Positions 17,190-24,941 of a stretch of 64,000 nucleotides of DNA are shown piece by piece (positions within the stretch are counted from its first letter, which is position 1; each line of letters begins with the position of its first letter). Below the pieces are notes generated by a model. The model was not told where the DNA came from. It was given only the letters and a program-made list of their open reading frames with translations, and did not search any database. The DNA is taken from positions 1 to 64,000 of the forward strand of contig NZ_SMSJ01000030.1 of assembly GCF_004355005.1 (NCBI RefSeq), in the 5' to 3' direction. The position numbers were made by a program, and so were the translations under genes. This DNA comes from Dankookia rubra. Lineage in GTDB: Bacteria > Pseudomonadota > Alphaproteobacteria > Acetobacterales > Acetobacteraceae.

Positions 17190-17972
17190 TCAGTCCTTGT
17201 AGTCGGGCTCCTTGCGGTCGAGGATCCGCTTCAGCGCCGCGAAGTGCCATTCGGCATTCGACTTGTCGCCATATCGGGGCGCCTTGCCGCTGAACTGCGC
17301 CACCGTCTCCTGCACCACGCTGTCCGGCAGGGTGGCCAACGGCTTGCCGGTCCACATGGCATAGAGCTGCACCTGCGCCACCCGCTCGACGTAGTACAGC
17401 CGGTCATAGGCCTCGGCGACGCTGCGGCCGATAGTCGCCACGCCGTGGTTCGCCATCATCAGCACCGTCTTGTCGCCGAGGATGCGGGCCAGCCGCTCGC
17501 CCTCCTGCTCCTCGAAGGCCGGGCCCTGGTAGTGCATGTCGTAGGCGGTGTGGATCATGGTGCCGACCTCGGTCTGGCCGATCGGCAGGATCCGCGGGTC
17601 CTCCAGTCGCGACAGCGCGGAGGCAAAGGGCATGTGGGTGTGGAACACCGCCGCGGCCTTCGGCGCCAGCCGGTGGATCGGCGCATGGATCGCGTAGCAG
17701 GACCGTTCGATATGGCCCTCGCCGGCCAGCAGCGTGCCGTCGTAGCCGACCTCCATGAAGGTGGAGGCGCAAACCTCGGACCAATGGGTGCCGAAGGGGA
17801 TCTGGTAGTAGCGGTCGTCGGTGCCGGGCACCCGCAGGGTGAGGTGGTTGAAGATGCCCTCGTGGAAGCCGTGCATCACCGCCAGCCGATGCGCGGCGGC
17901 GAGGTCGATGCGGGCCTGCCAACGCTGGTCGGCGATGGTCAGCTCGGTGGATTGGTGGGTCTCGAGCGGCAT
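17190..17972 (-). CDS. class II aldolase/adducin family protein
   Basis: 260-residue protein of the class II aldolase family (fuculose-/ribulose-phosphate aldolase-like, also decarboxylases). Zinc-site features are visible: GIFNHLTLRVPG near the N-terminus, FHTHMPFA with the His-x-His metal ligands near residue 115, and MMANHGVATIG with the third His. It would cleave or epimerise a sugar phosphate or hydroxy acid; the substrate is unknown. ATG 17972 follows GGAAGGAAA. A longer frame upstream is not needed by the family. It follows the large membrane protein gene, 43 nt upstream. Confidence 0.88.
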   Translation of the reverse strand: MPLETHQSTELTIADQRWQARIDLAAAHRLAVMHGFHEGIFNHLTLRVPGTDDRYYQIPFGTHWSEVCASTFMEVGYDGTLLAGEGHIERSCYAIHAPIHRLAPKAAAVFHTHMPFASALSRLEDPRILPIGQTEVGTMIHTAYDMHYQGPAFEEQEGERLARILGDKTVLMMANHGVATIGRSVAEAYDRLYYVERVAQVQLYAMWTGKPLATLPDSVVQETVAQFSGKAPRYGDKSNAEWHFAALKRILDRKEPDYKD

Positions 17973-18015
17973 GGCGGCGTTTCCTTCCCTGGCCACGGTC
18001 GGCGCTCCGGGGATG

Positions 18016-19689
18016 CTAGACCCGCTTGGTCCCCGCTGTCCCGCCCCGGATCGCCGCCACCGGCCGCAGCGCAGGCAAGCGCAGCTGGGACGGGCGAAGC
18101 TTCGGCAGGGAGAGCAGCAGCAGGCCGAAGGCGGTCGCCGCACTCACTGCCCAGCCCAGGCCTTCCCAGCGCGTCGGCCGGATGGTCACCGTGATGTCGA
18201 CCGCCGGCCGGTCGGGCGCCAGTTCCAGGAAGCCCTCCAGCGTCGGCCGCAGCGGCAGGGGACCGAGCGGGTCGGCGGCCTGCCAGGCGGGGAAGAAGAA
18301 CTGCGGCAGCGCCACCGGCCCGGTCGCGCGGGGCAGGTGGAAGCCGCCCGGGATGCGCTCGGCACCCGCTGGCAGGGGCGGCCGCGGCCAGGGGTCCGGG
18401 TGCCCCGCGATGATCGCCACCCAGCCCGCGGCAGCGGCCTCGGCCGGCACATGTTCCCAGGAATAGGCGCCGGAGTAGTTCCGGGCGAAGTCGAGCCGCT
18501 GCGCCGCGGGCAGGAACTTTGGCCAGGCCGGATGGCCGAGCGCGACCACCCCGGCGAGGTAGGCCGGCGGCAGCAGGGCGAGGCCGAGCCCTGCCGCCAG
18601 CAGGCTGCGCGGCCGCGGCCGCGCAGCGCAGGCCAGGGCGGCGATGCCGGCGACCGCGGTGCCGAGCAGCGCGTTGCTGCGCCAGGGATGCTCCACCGCG
18701 GTGAGTTGCGGCATCGTCAGCCAGAGGGGCAGCGAGATCACGCAGGTCAAAGCCAGGGCACCGAGCAGCAGCACCGCCAGCGCCCGTGGCAGACCGGGTG
18801 CGCGCCACGCGGCCCGCGGCGCGGCATCCCGGAGCAGCAGCAGGCCCAACCCGGCGGCCAGCAGCGTGGCGCCCCAGATGACCGCCAGCTTGCCCGTGAT
18901 CCCGGTGAAGAGCATCAGGTTCTCGGTCCAGGAGTCGTTGAACAGGCTGGCGGCATTGGCATGCGCGAGCAGCCCGAGCGCCGGCAGCAGGAAGGCCGCC
19001 GCCAGTGCCGCGCCGAGGCCACCGGCGAGCACGCAGCGCAGCATCGCCCGGCGCCCGCCGAGCCCCCAGGCATAGAGCGGGCCGAGATGCGCGGCGAGGC
19101 AGCAGACCGGCAGGTTGGTCAGCGCCAGCGCCGCATAGGCCAGCGCCGCACCCACCAGCCCCTGCGCCCGGGATCCTGCCGCCAGCCGATCGAGCGCCAG
19201 CAGCAGCAGCGGCAGCAGGGCGATCGCCGCGGTCTCGCCATAGGCGAAGCGCAGCCAGGGATCGACCAGCGCGGCATAGGGCAGCAGTGCGGCGAAGGTG
19301 GCGCCGGCCAGGGCTGGACCGGCTGGCACGTGCCGCCGCAACCAGAGGAAGGCGGTCCCCACCGCCAGCAGCCGCCAGAGCGCCATGGCGAGGCCGAGCG
19401 TCGGCGCCGCGTCGAGCCGGGTTGCCCGGGCAAGCGCGGCGGCGGCCCAATGCGCCAGCGGCGGGTAGGAATAATAGGTGGTGCCGCCCAAGCCGAAACT
19501 GGTGTCCATCAGCCAGCGCGGCCAGAAGACGCCCTCGGCCCAGGAGGCGGAGAGCATCTGCAGCGCCATGATGGCGAAGTCGGCGTCCCGCCCGAGATAG
19601 GTGCCCGGCACCGGCACGCCGAGCCCCGGCGAGAGGGCGGCCAGCCCCACCACGCATGCCAGCAGCACCAGCCCGAACCGCAGTGACAT
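18016..19689 (-). CDS. polytopic membrane protein, 6-pyruvoyl-tetrahydropterin-synthase-related/YfhO-like
   Basis: 557-residue inner-membrane protein with about ten hydrophobic helices. The start DADFAIMALQMLSASWAEG with FWPRWLMDTSFGLGG and YYSYPPLAHW resembles large membrane proteins annotated as 6-PTPS-related or GT-C/YfhO-like glycosyltransferases, where an Asp in the first periplasmic loop and a following aromatic cluster are conserved. A periplasmic C-terminal domain precedes the last helix (GLGWAVSAATAFGLLLLSL). Transfer of a sugar from a lipid carrier is possible but unproven. ATG 19689 has GAGGGG upstream; the frame extends upstream but without support. Confidence 0.7.
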   Translation of the reverse strand: MSLRFGLVLLACVVGLAALSPGLGVPVPGTYLGRDADFAIMALQMLSASWAEGVFWPRWLMDTSFGLGGTTYYSYPPLAHWAAAALARATRLDAAPTLGLAMALWRLLAVGTAFLWLRRHVPAGPALAGATFAALLPYAALVDPWLRFAYGETAAIALLPLLLLALDRLAAGSRAQGLVGAALAYAALALTNLPVCCLAAHLGPLYAWGLGGRRAMLRCVLAGGLGAALAAAFLLPALGLLAHANAASLFNDSWTENLMLFTGITGKLAVIWGATLLAAGLGLLLLRDAAPRAAWRAPGLPRALAVLLLGALALTCVISLPLWLTMPQLTAVEHPWRSNALLGTAVAGIAALACAARPRPRSLLAAGLGLALLPPAYLAGVVALGHPAWPKFLPAAQRLDFARNYSGAYSWEHVPAEAAAAGWVAIIAGHPDPWPRPPLPAGAERIPGGFHLPRATGPVALPQFFFPAWQAADPLGPLPLRPTLEGFLELAPDRPAVDITVTIRPTRWEGLGWAVSAATAFGLLLLSLPKLRPSQLRLPALRPVAAIRGGTAGTKRV

Positions 19690-19824
19690 CGCGGCCCCTC
19701 GCAACTTTGGGGGCGGAACATATCGGCTCTGGCGGAACCGGCTTGCACACGGCACGGAGAGGCGTGCATCACGGTTCGGAGCGGGCCCTCAACGAAAGCC
19801 CGCTCGTCCAGTCCGGCGGGCAGC

Positions 19825-20280
19825 TCAGGGGGGGAAGAGCCGCTCCCGCGCCTCGGCGATCACCCGCAGCGCGTCGGGCGTCAAGTCATAGGTTGGCAAA
19901 TCCTCGGGTGCCGCCCAGGCGACGGCGGCGACGTCGTCGCCTGGGCGCGCCTCGCCGGCGGTCCAGCGGCCGCAATAGTCAATGATGGTATAGTGCCAGC
20001 GCACCCCGCCGCCGGCGTCGCGGCTGATGCTGTCGAAGACCGCGGCGAGCTCCAGCGGGCCGACCTCGATCCCTGTCTCCTCCAGCAGTTCGCGCCGCGC
20101 GGCGGCTTCCGCCCGCTCGCCGATCTCCTGCGCGCCGCCGGGCAGGGACCAGCTCCCTTCGCGCGGCGGCTTGCCGCGGCGGATCAGCAGCACGCGCTCG
20201 GCGCCGCGGTCGCGGCCGGTGCCGTCGAAGGCAACCACGCCGATGCCGACCCAGGGGCGTTCGGGGTATTCCCGGCTCAT
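19825..20280 (-). CDS. Nudix hydrolase
   Basis: 151-residue Nudix protein. The Nudix box is complete: GGAQEIGERAEAAARRELLEETGI, fitting GX5EX7REUXEEXGU, which binds the metal for hydrolysis of a nucleoside diphosphate linked to another moiety. The N-terminus VGIGVVAFDG is the first strand. The ATG overlaps the stop of the DUF4340 gene by four bases, so the two are translationally coupled. Substrate unknown; ADP-sugars and NADH are common in the family. Confidence 0.9.
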   Translation of the reverse strand: MSREYPERPWVGIGVVAFDGTGRDRGAERVLLIRRGKPPREGSWSLPGGAQEIGERAEAAARRELLEETGIEVGPLELAAVFDSISRDAGGGVRWHYTIIDYCGRWTAGEARPGDDVAAVAWAAPEDLPTYDLTPDALRVIAEARERLFPP

Positions 20281-21311
20281 GGCTTCGGCGGCGCGGGCGT
20301 GCCGGCTTGCGAGGGCGTCTCCTGGGGCTTCAGGTCTGCGGCGAGCGGGGCGAAGGCCTTCAGCTTCCAGACGCCGACCTGGAAGGCCCAGGCGCTCCAG
20401 CGGCCGTTCAGCCGCTGCGCCTCCTCGCCGCCCTCGGCGCGCAGACGGATCCAGACATTGCCGTCGTCGAGCGAGGGGGCGACCTGGATGGCCAGGCCAT
20501 CGGTCAGGCCGAAGCGGCTCTCGCCCTGCGGCTTGCCGGGCAGGCCGGCGGCCGGCCTGACCTCAAGGAAGGTGAGGTATTCGAAGGCGCGGGCGATCTC
20601 GTCCAGCGCCACCTCCTCCGCGGGCGGCAGGTCGGCGGGCTGATCGACATGCAGCCGCGCGTCGCCATCGGTGCGGGACAGGACCAGCGGCGGCTCGCCC
20701 TCGCGGCGCACATCCACGCGGCGGATCCGCTCGGCGGCCAGGTTGGCGATGTCGCGGTCGAGCCAGAGCTGCGGGTCGGCATCGACCGCGAGGCGTCCCT
20801 CGGCCAGCCAGGCCTGGCTCTCGCCGGGGCGGCGGACATAGATGCTCTCCGGCACGTTTCCCTGGGTGCGGACCCGGCGGCGGCCGAGGATCAGCTCCGC
20901 CAGCGGCGCGCCCGTGCCGTCCAGCACCCGCAGCAGCAACGCGGTGCTGCCCGGCGCGCCGGGATCGTCGACGCCGAGCCTCGCGTGCTGGCCGGGATCG
21001 GCGGTGCGCGCCTCGGCCAGGCGCAGCTCGGTCAGGCCGACCAGCATCTCGCGCAGCTTCTCGGCACGGACGGGGTAGCCGCCCTTGTCGGGCAGGCCCC
21101 AGGCATCGCCCTGCCGGGTCAGAACCAGCGTGGCGTCGGCTTTCCTGACCTCGATCCGCTCCGCCGCCTGCAGCCGCTCGGCGAGGCCGGGGAAGGCGAG
21201 GCTGCCCGGGGCGATATCCGGCTGGTCAATCCGGCGAGGCGCCAGCAGCACCGCGGCGCCGACCGAGACGGCGGCCGCGCTGGCGAGGAGGAAAAGGCTG
21301 CGGCGGTTCAT
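20277..21311 (-). CDS. DUF4340 domain-containing protein
   Basis: 344-residue protein with one N-terminal membrane anchor (SLFLLASAAAVSVGAAVLLAP) and a large, presumably periplasmic, domain of the DUF4340 type (ADATLVLTRQGDAWGLPDKGGYPV; ELRLAEARTADPGQHARLGV). DUF4340 proteins are encoded beside Gld-like ABC exporters, as here, and may act as accessory subunits. The chosen ATG at 21311 is 17 nt after the GldG-like stop. C-terminal Pro/Lys tail is low complexity. Confidence 0.82.
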   Translation of the reverse strand: MNRRSLFLLASAAAVSVGAAVLLAPRRIDQPDIAPGSLAFPGLAERLQAAERIEVRKADATLVLTRQGDAWGLPDKGGYPVRAEKLREMLVGLTELRLAEARTADPGQHARLGVDDPGAPGSTALLLRVLDGTGAPLAELILGRRRVRTQGNVPESIYVRRPGESQAWLAEGRLAVDADPQLWLDRDIANLAAERIRRVDVRREGEPPLVLSRTDGDARLHVDQPADLPPAEEVALDEIARAFEYLTFLEVRPAAGLPGKPQGESRFGLTDGLAIQVAPSLDDGNVWIRLRAEGGEEAQRLNGRWSAWAFQVGVWKLKAFAPLAADLKPQETPSQAGTPAPPKP

Positions 21312-21327
21312 GCCCGGTGCCCTCCCG

Positions 21328-23274
21328 TCAGGCCCGCGCCGCGGCGCGGCGGCGGGTGCGCACAACGGCGAGGCCGATGGCAAAGGCCGTCAGCAGCGCC
21401 GGGACCAGGGCGATGTTGACGATGCGGAGCGTTGTCTCCAGCCCCTCGATGTCGCGGCGCAGGTCCAGCTGCACGGCGCGGAGCTGGCGGCGGGTAGCGA
21501 TGATCTCCTCCCGCGCCCGGTCGATCTCGGCGCGCTGCTCCGGGGTGATCACCGCGGCCTGGTTCTGGTTGCGCTCGGCGCCGGGGGCGGCGGGCGTGCC
21601 CTGGCGCAGCTCGCGCAGCCGCTTCTCGGTCTCCTCCAGCTTCTGGGTCAGCTGCCGCTCGGTCTGGCGGTATTCGGCATCGGCGTTGCGGCGGATGTCC
21701 TCGACCAGTTCGAAGGGCCGGAGACTCTCGCCGCGCGAGCGCAGCGAGATCAGCGCGTCGGAGCCCGCGAGCGTGTCCGCCAGGTTGGCCAGGAAGGGGC
21801 CATTGCCGCTGAACGGCGTCGCCACCTGCTGGCCGAAGAAATCCTGCACCCTGACCCAGAAGCGGTCCTCGAGGAGGTCGGTGTCATTGGCGACGACGAT
21901 ATTGGCCGCGCCCTGGCTGCGGGCCAGGTGCGCGGGGAAGTCGGCCGGGCGCGCCTGGCCCTCGGCGGCGGGCGGCGGGCCGGCGGGAAAGGCCGAGTCC
22001 AGCGTGCCGCGGATGCGCGCGGCGAGGACGTGGTGCTCGTTCCCGCTGCGGAAATCGGCCAGCAGGCGCACCGGGTTGGGCTCCTGCCGCACGCGGGCGG
22101 CATCCACCACCATGGTCTGCGGCGAGGTGGTCAGCAGCGGTGTGAACTCGATCGCGGCGCCGTCCTTCTTGCGGACCTCGCCGGCCGAGGCGACGGTGAT
22201 CTGGTCGAGCTGGGCCAGCGAGACGTCGTCATGGTTCAGGCTGTCGCCCTGCAGGTTGTACCAGGCGACATAGTCCACCGCCTGCACCCGGTCGCCCGGA
22301 TTGGCGCGCACCCGCCAGGCTCCGCGGAGGTCGAGCACGACCTTGTCGGACGGCGCCTCGACGCCCCAGGCATTCAGCAGCCGGTCGAGCGAGGAGGATG
22401 TGTCGGTGGGCGGCTGGCCGGTGGGGCCCGGCTTGCTCGCCTGGCTCTCGCTATGCGGGTCGACCAGGACCATCAGCTTGCCGCCGCGCATGACGAACTG
22501 GTCCACGGCATATTGCGCGGCATCGGTCAGGTGCTGCGGATGGGCGAGGAGGAGGACCTGCACCTCGGGCTCGATCACCTGGGCATCGAGCGGGACGTCC
22601 TTCACGCTGAAGAACTGCCGCAGCTGGGTGATCGCCACGGCCGGCTGGCCGAGCGCGGGGTTGCGCAGCATCATCGCCCGCGGGTCGCCGTTCAGCGGCA
22701 GGGCGGTCATCAGCCCGATCACCGGGCGGGTCGGATTGGACAGGTCGTAGACCAGCCGGGTCAGGTCGTATTCGAGGAAGCGCTCGCGGTCCGGTTGGAA
22801 GAAGCCGATCGAGCGCTCGTCGTCCACCAAGTTGGTGCCGGAGAGGCCGAAATAGACCTGCTCGCCCGACTGGTCGACAGGCACGCCTTGCAGGCCGAGC
22901 GCCATGGCGCGATCCTCGAGCTCGGAGAAGGGCTCGGGGTCGAGCACCTCGAGCTTCACCTTGCCGCCCGACAGGCCGGCATATTCCGACAGCATCTCGC
23001 GGACCCGGTCGGCATAGGCGCCATAGACCGGGATCGCGGCGCCGAGCCGACGCGAATAGAAGAGCCGGAGGGTGATCGGGTCCTTGAGGCCCGCCAGCAC
23101 CTGCTTCGTGCCGTCCGACAGCGTGTAGAGATGCTGCTCCGTCAGGTCGACGCGGGCGCGCGGCAGCAGCCGGTCGGCCAGCATGTTGACGCCGACGGCG
23201 AGCACCGCGGCGGCGAGCAGGCCGAGGGCGGAGGACCAGAGCCGGCGGGAGCCTCGGGGGGAAGTCGCGCTCAT
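21328..23274 (-). CDS. GldG-like ABC transporter auxiliary subunit
   Basis: 648-residue protein with an N-terminal membrane helix, the DLTEQHLYTLSDGTKQVL signature of GldG / ABC-type uncharacterised transport proteins, a large extracytoplasmic domain with an IFT52-like region (QVLLLAHPQHLTDAAQYAVDQFVMRGGKLMVLVDP), a coiled coil (residues about 540-610, rich in Glu/Arg/Gln) and a final membrane helix. It belongs to the exporter encoded by the two upstream genes. Role: probably couples the ATPase/permease to a cell-surface process; the gliding function of flavobacterial Gld is not implied. It begins 3 nt after the permease stop. Confidence 0.85.
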   Translation of the reverse strand: MSATSPRGSRRLWSSALGLLAAAVLAVGVNMLADRLLPRARVDLTEQHLYTLSDGTKQVLAGLKDPITLRLFYSRRLGAAIPVYGAYADRVREMLSEYAGLSGGKVKLEVLDPEPFSELEDRAMALGLQGVPVDQSGEQVYFGLSGTNLVDDERSIGFFQPDRERFLEYDLTRLVYDLSNPTRPVIGLMTALPLNGDPRAMMLRNPALGQPAVAITQLRQFFSVKDVPLDAQVIEPEVQVLLLAHPQHLTDAAQYAVDQFVMRGGKLMVLVDPHSESQASKPGPTGQPPTDTSSSLDRLLNAWGVEAPSDKVVLDLRGAWRVRANPGDRVQAVDYVAWYNLQGDSLNHDDVSLAQLDQITVASAGEVRKKDGAAIEFTPLLTTSPQTMVVDAARVRQEPNPVRLLADFRSGNEHHVLAARIRGTLDSAFPAGPPPAAEGQARPADFPAHLARSQGAANIVVANDTDLLEDRFWVRVQDFFGQQVATPFSGNGPFLANLADTLAGSDALISLRSRGESLRPFELVEDIRRNADAEYRQTERQLTQKLEETEKRLRELRQGTPAAPGAERNQNQAAVITPEQRAEIDRAREEIIATRRQLRAVQLDLRRDIEGLETTLRIVNIALVPALLTAFAIGLAVVRTRRRAAARA

Positions 23275-23277
23275 ACG

Positions 23278-24009
23278 TCAGTCAGCCTTCCGGTGGTCGA
23301 GCACCACCGCGTTCACGAAGAGGAAGAAGCCGATGAAGGAGGCGAAGAAGACGAGGTCCCGCGCCGCGACCACGCCGCGGGTGAAGCCGGTGAAGCGGTC
23401 GGAGATCGACAGCGCCCGGGCGATCTCGGCCAGCACCGGCAGGCGCTGGGTAAGGAACTCGGTCACCACCGGGCTGCCGGCAGCGGCGAAGACGAAGCAG
23501 AGCGCGACGGCGAGCACGAAGGCGACCACCTGGTTCTTGGTCAGCGCCGAGACCGCGGCGCCGAGCGCCAGATAGGCGCCGGCGACCATCAGGCAGCCGA
23601 CATAGCCGGCGAGGATGACGCCGTTGTCGGGTTCGCCGAGGATGTTGACGGTGATCCAGAGCGGGAAGGTCAGCGCCAGGGCGATCCCGCAGAAGGCCCA
23701 GGCGGCGAGGAACTTGCCGACCACCGCCTGCCATTGCGGCAGGGGCAGCGTGAGGAGCAGCTCGATGGTGCCGAGGCGTCGCTCCTCGGCCCAGAGCCGC
23801 ATGGTGAGCGCCGGCACCAGGAACAGGAATAGCCAGGGCACGAAGGAGAAGAAGGGCTGCAGGTCGGCCTGGCCGCGGCCGAAGAAATTGCCGAGCGTGA
23901 AGGTCAGTGCCCCGGCCAGCACCAGGAAGATGACGATGAAGACATAGGCGACGGGGGTGGCGAAATAGCCGGACAGTTCGCGGCGGGCGACGGTGAGGGC
24001 AGGGAGCAT
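23278..24009 (-). CDS. ABC-2 type transporter permease (GldF-like)
   Basis: 243-residue integral membrane protein with six hydrophobic helices. The opening LTVARRELSGYFATPVAYVFIVIFL and the ERRLGTIELLLTLPL segment are typical of ABC-2 permeases of the GldF/NosY group. Its ATG overlaps the upstream ATPase stop by one base (TGATG), so the two subunits are made together. Confidence 0.9.
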   Translation of the reverse strand: MLPALTVARRELSGYFATPVAYVFIVIFLVLAGALTFTLGNFFGRGQADLQPFFSFVPWLFLFLVPALTMRLWAEERRLGTIELLLTLPLPQWQAVVGKFLAAWAFCGIALALTFPLWITVNILGEPDNGVILAGYVGCLMVAGAYLALGAAVSALTKNQVVAFVLAVALCFVFAAAGSPVVTEFLTQRLPVLAEIARALSISDRFTGFTRGVVAARDLVFFASFIGFFLFVNAVVLDHRKAD

Positions 24010-24743
24010 CAGGCCGCCTCCGCCGGGGCGCCGAGGGTGAGGCTGCGGAAGACCTGCTCCAGCGTCTGGCCCTGTCGTTCCAGGACGGAGGGCGCGGCAT
24101 CCACCACCACGCGGCCGCGGGCGATGATGATGGCGCGGGTGCAGACGGCGCCGACTTCTTCCAGGATGTGCGTCGAGATGACGATCGCCTTCTCCGGCGC
24201 CATGCGGCGGATCAACGCGCGGACCTCGTGCTTCTGGTTGGGGTCGAGCCCGTCGGTCGGCTCGTCCAGCACCAGCACCGGCGGGTCGTGCAGCAGCGCC
24301 TGGGCCAGGCCGACGCGGCGCTTGAAGCCCTTGGACAGGGTCTCGATCGGCTGCAGGCGGACGCCCTCCAGCTGGGTCAGCTGCATGGCGTGCGCCACCC
24401 GGTCATCCAGCTCCGCGCCACGAAAACCGCGGATGCGGCCGGTGAAGCCGAGGAAGCCGGTGACGCTCATCTCCGGATAGGTCGGCGCGCCTTCCGGCAG
24501 GAAGCCGAGGCTGCGCTTCGCCGCGACCGGCTGCGCCACGACATCGGCCCCGCAGATGCGGGCGGTGCCGGAGGTCGGCGGCATGAAGCCGGCCAGCATG
24601 CGCATGGTGGTGGACTTTCCGGCGCCGTTCGGGCCGAGGAAGCCGAGCACCTCGCCGCGCGCGACCGAGAAGGACACCTCGTCCACTGCGGTGAATTCCG
24701 CAAATCGCTTGGTCAGGCGCTCGATCTCGATCAGCGCAGCCAA
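24009..24743 (-). CDS. ABC transporter ATP-binding protein (GldA-like)
   Basis: 244-residue ABC ATPase. Walker A GPNGAGKST, signature LSKGFKRRVGLAQAL, Walker B PVLVLDEPTDGLD, Q-loop region and switch His (STHILEE) are present. It energises the exporter with the next three genes. The likely start is TTG at 24743, placed 8 nt after a GGGGGA, giving LAALIEIERLTKRF; no in-frame ATG is suitably placed. A strong palindrome lies about 100 bp upstream. Confidence 0.88.
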   Translation of the reverse strand: MAALIEIERLTKRFAEFTAVDEVSFSVARGEVLGFLGPNGAGKSTTMRMLAGFMPPTSGTARICGADVVAQPVAAKRSLGFLPEGAPTYPEMSVTGFLGFTGRIRGFRGAELDDRVAHAMQLTQLEGVRLQPIETLSKGFKRRVGLAQALLHDPPVLVLDEPTDGLDPNQKHEVRALIRRMAPEKAIVISTHILEEVGAVCTRAIIIARGRVVVDAAPSVLERQGQTLEQVFRSLTLGAPAEAA

Positions 24744-24840
24744 TGCCGGTCCCCCTGTTCTCTGCCGTCGGTCGGCGGATGTACAAGCCTGACAGGGGTT
24801 TGCAAGGGAGGGCCAGCCCCTGGCTTGCAACGCTGTGTAT

Positions 24841-24885
24841 CTGGACCGCTGTTGCCCTGACGGGGTCAGGACAACAGCGGTCCAG
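24841..24885. repeat. 43-45 bp near-perfect palindrome between recG and the ABC operon
   Basis: A 14-bp perfect stem, CTGGACCGCTGTTG (24841-24854) with CAACAGCGGTCCAG (24872-24885), encloses a single mismatch and a further 6-bp stem CCTGAC/GTCAGG with a GGG loop. It sits after the recG stop on the minus strand. No T-run follows on either strand. It could act as a terminator/processing stem or a protein site. Confidence 0.75.
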
Positions 24886-24941
24886 GCTGTCTTGGGCCAG
24901 CGATTCACGTCCTGCGTGTCGCCGCCCGGGACGGTCGCAGG

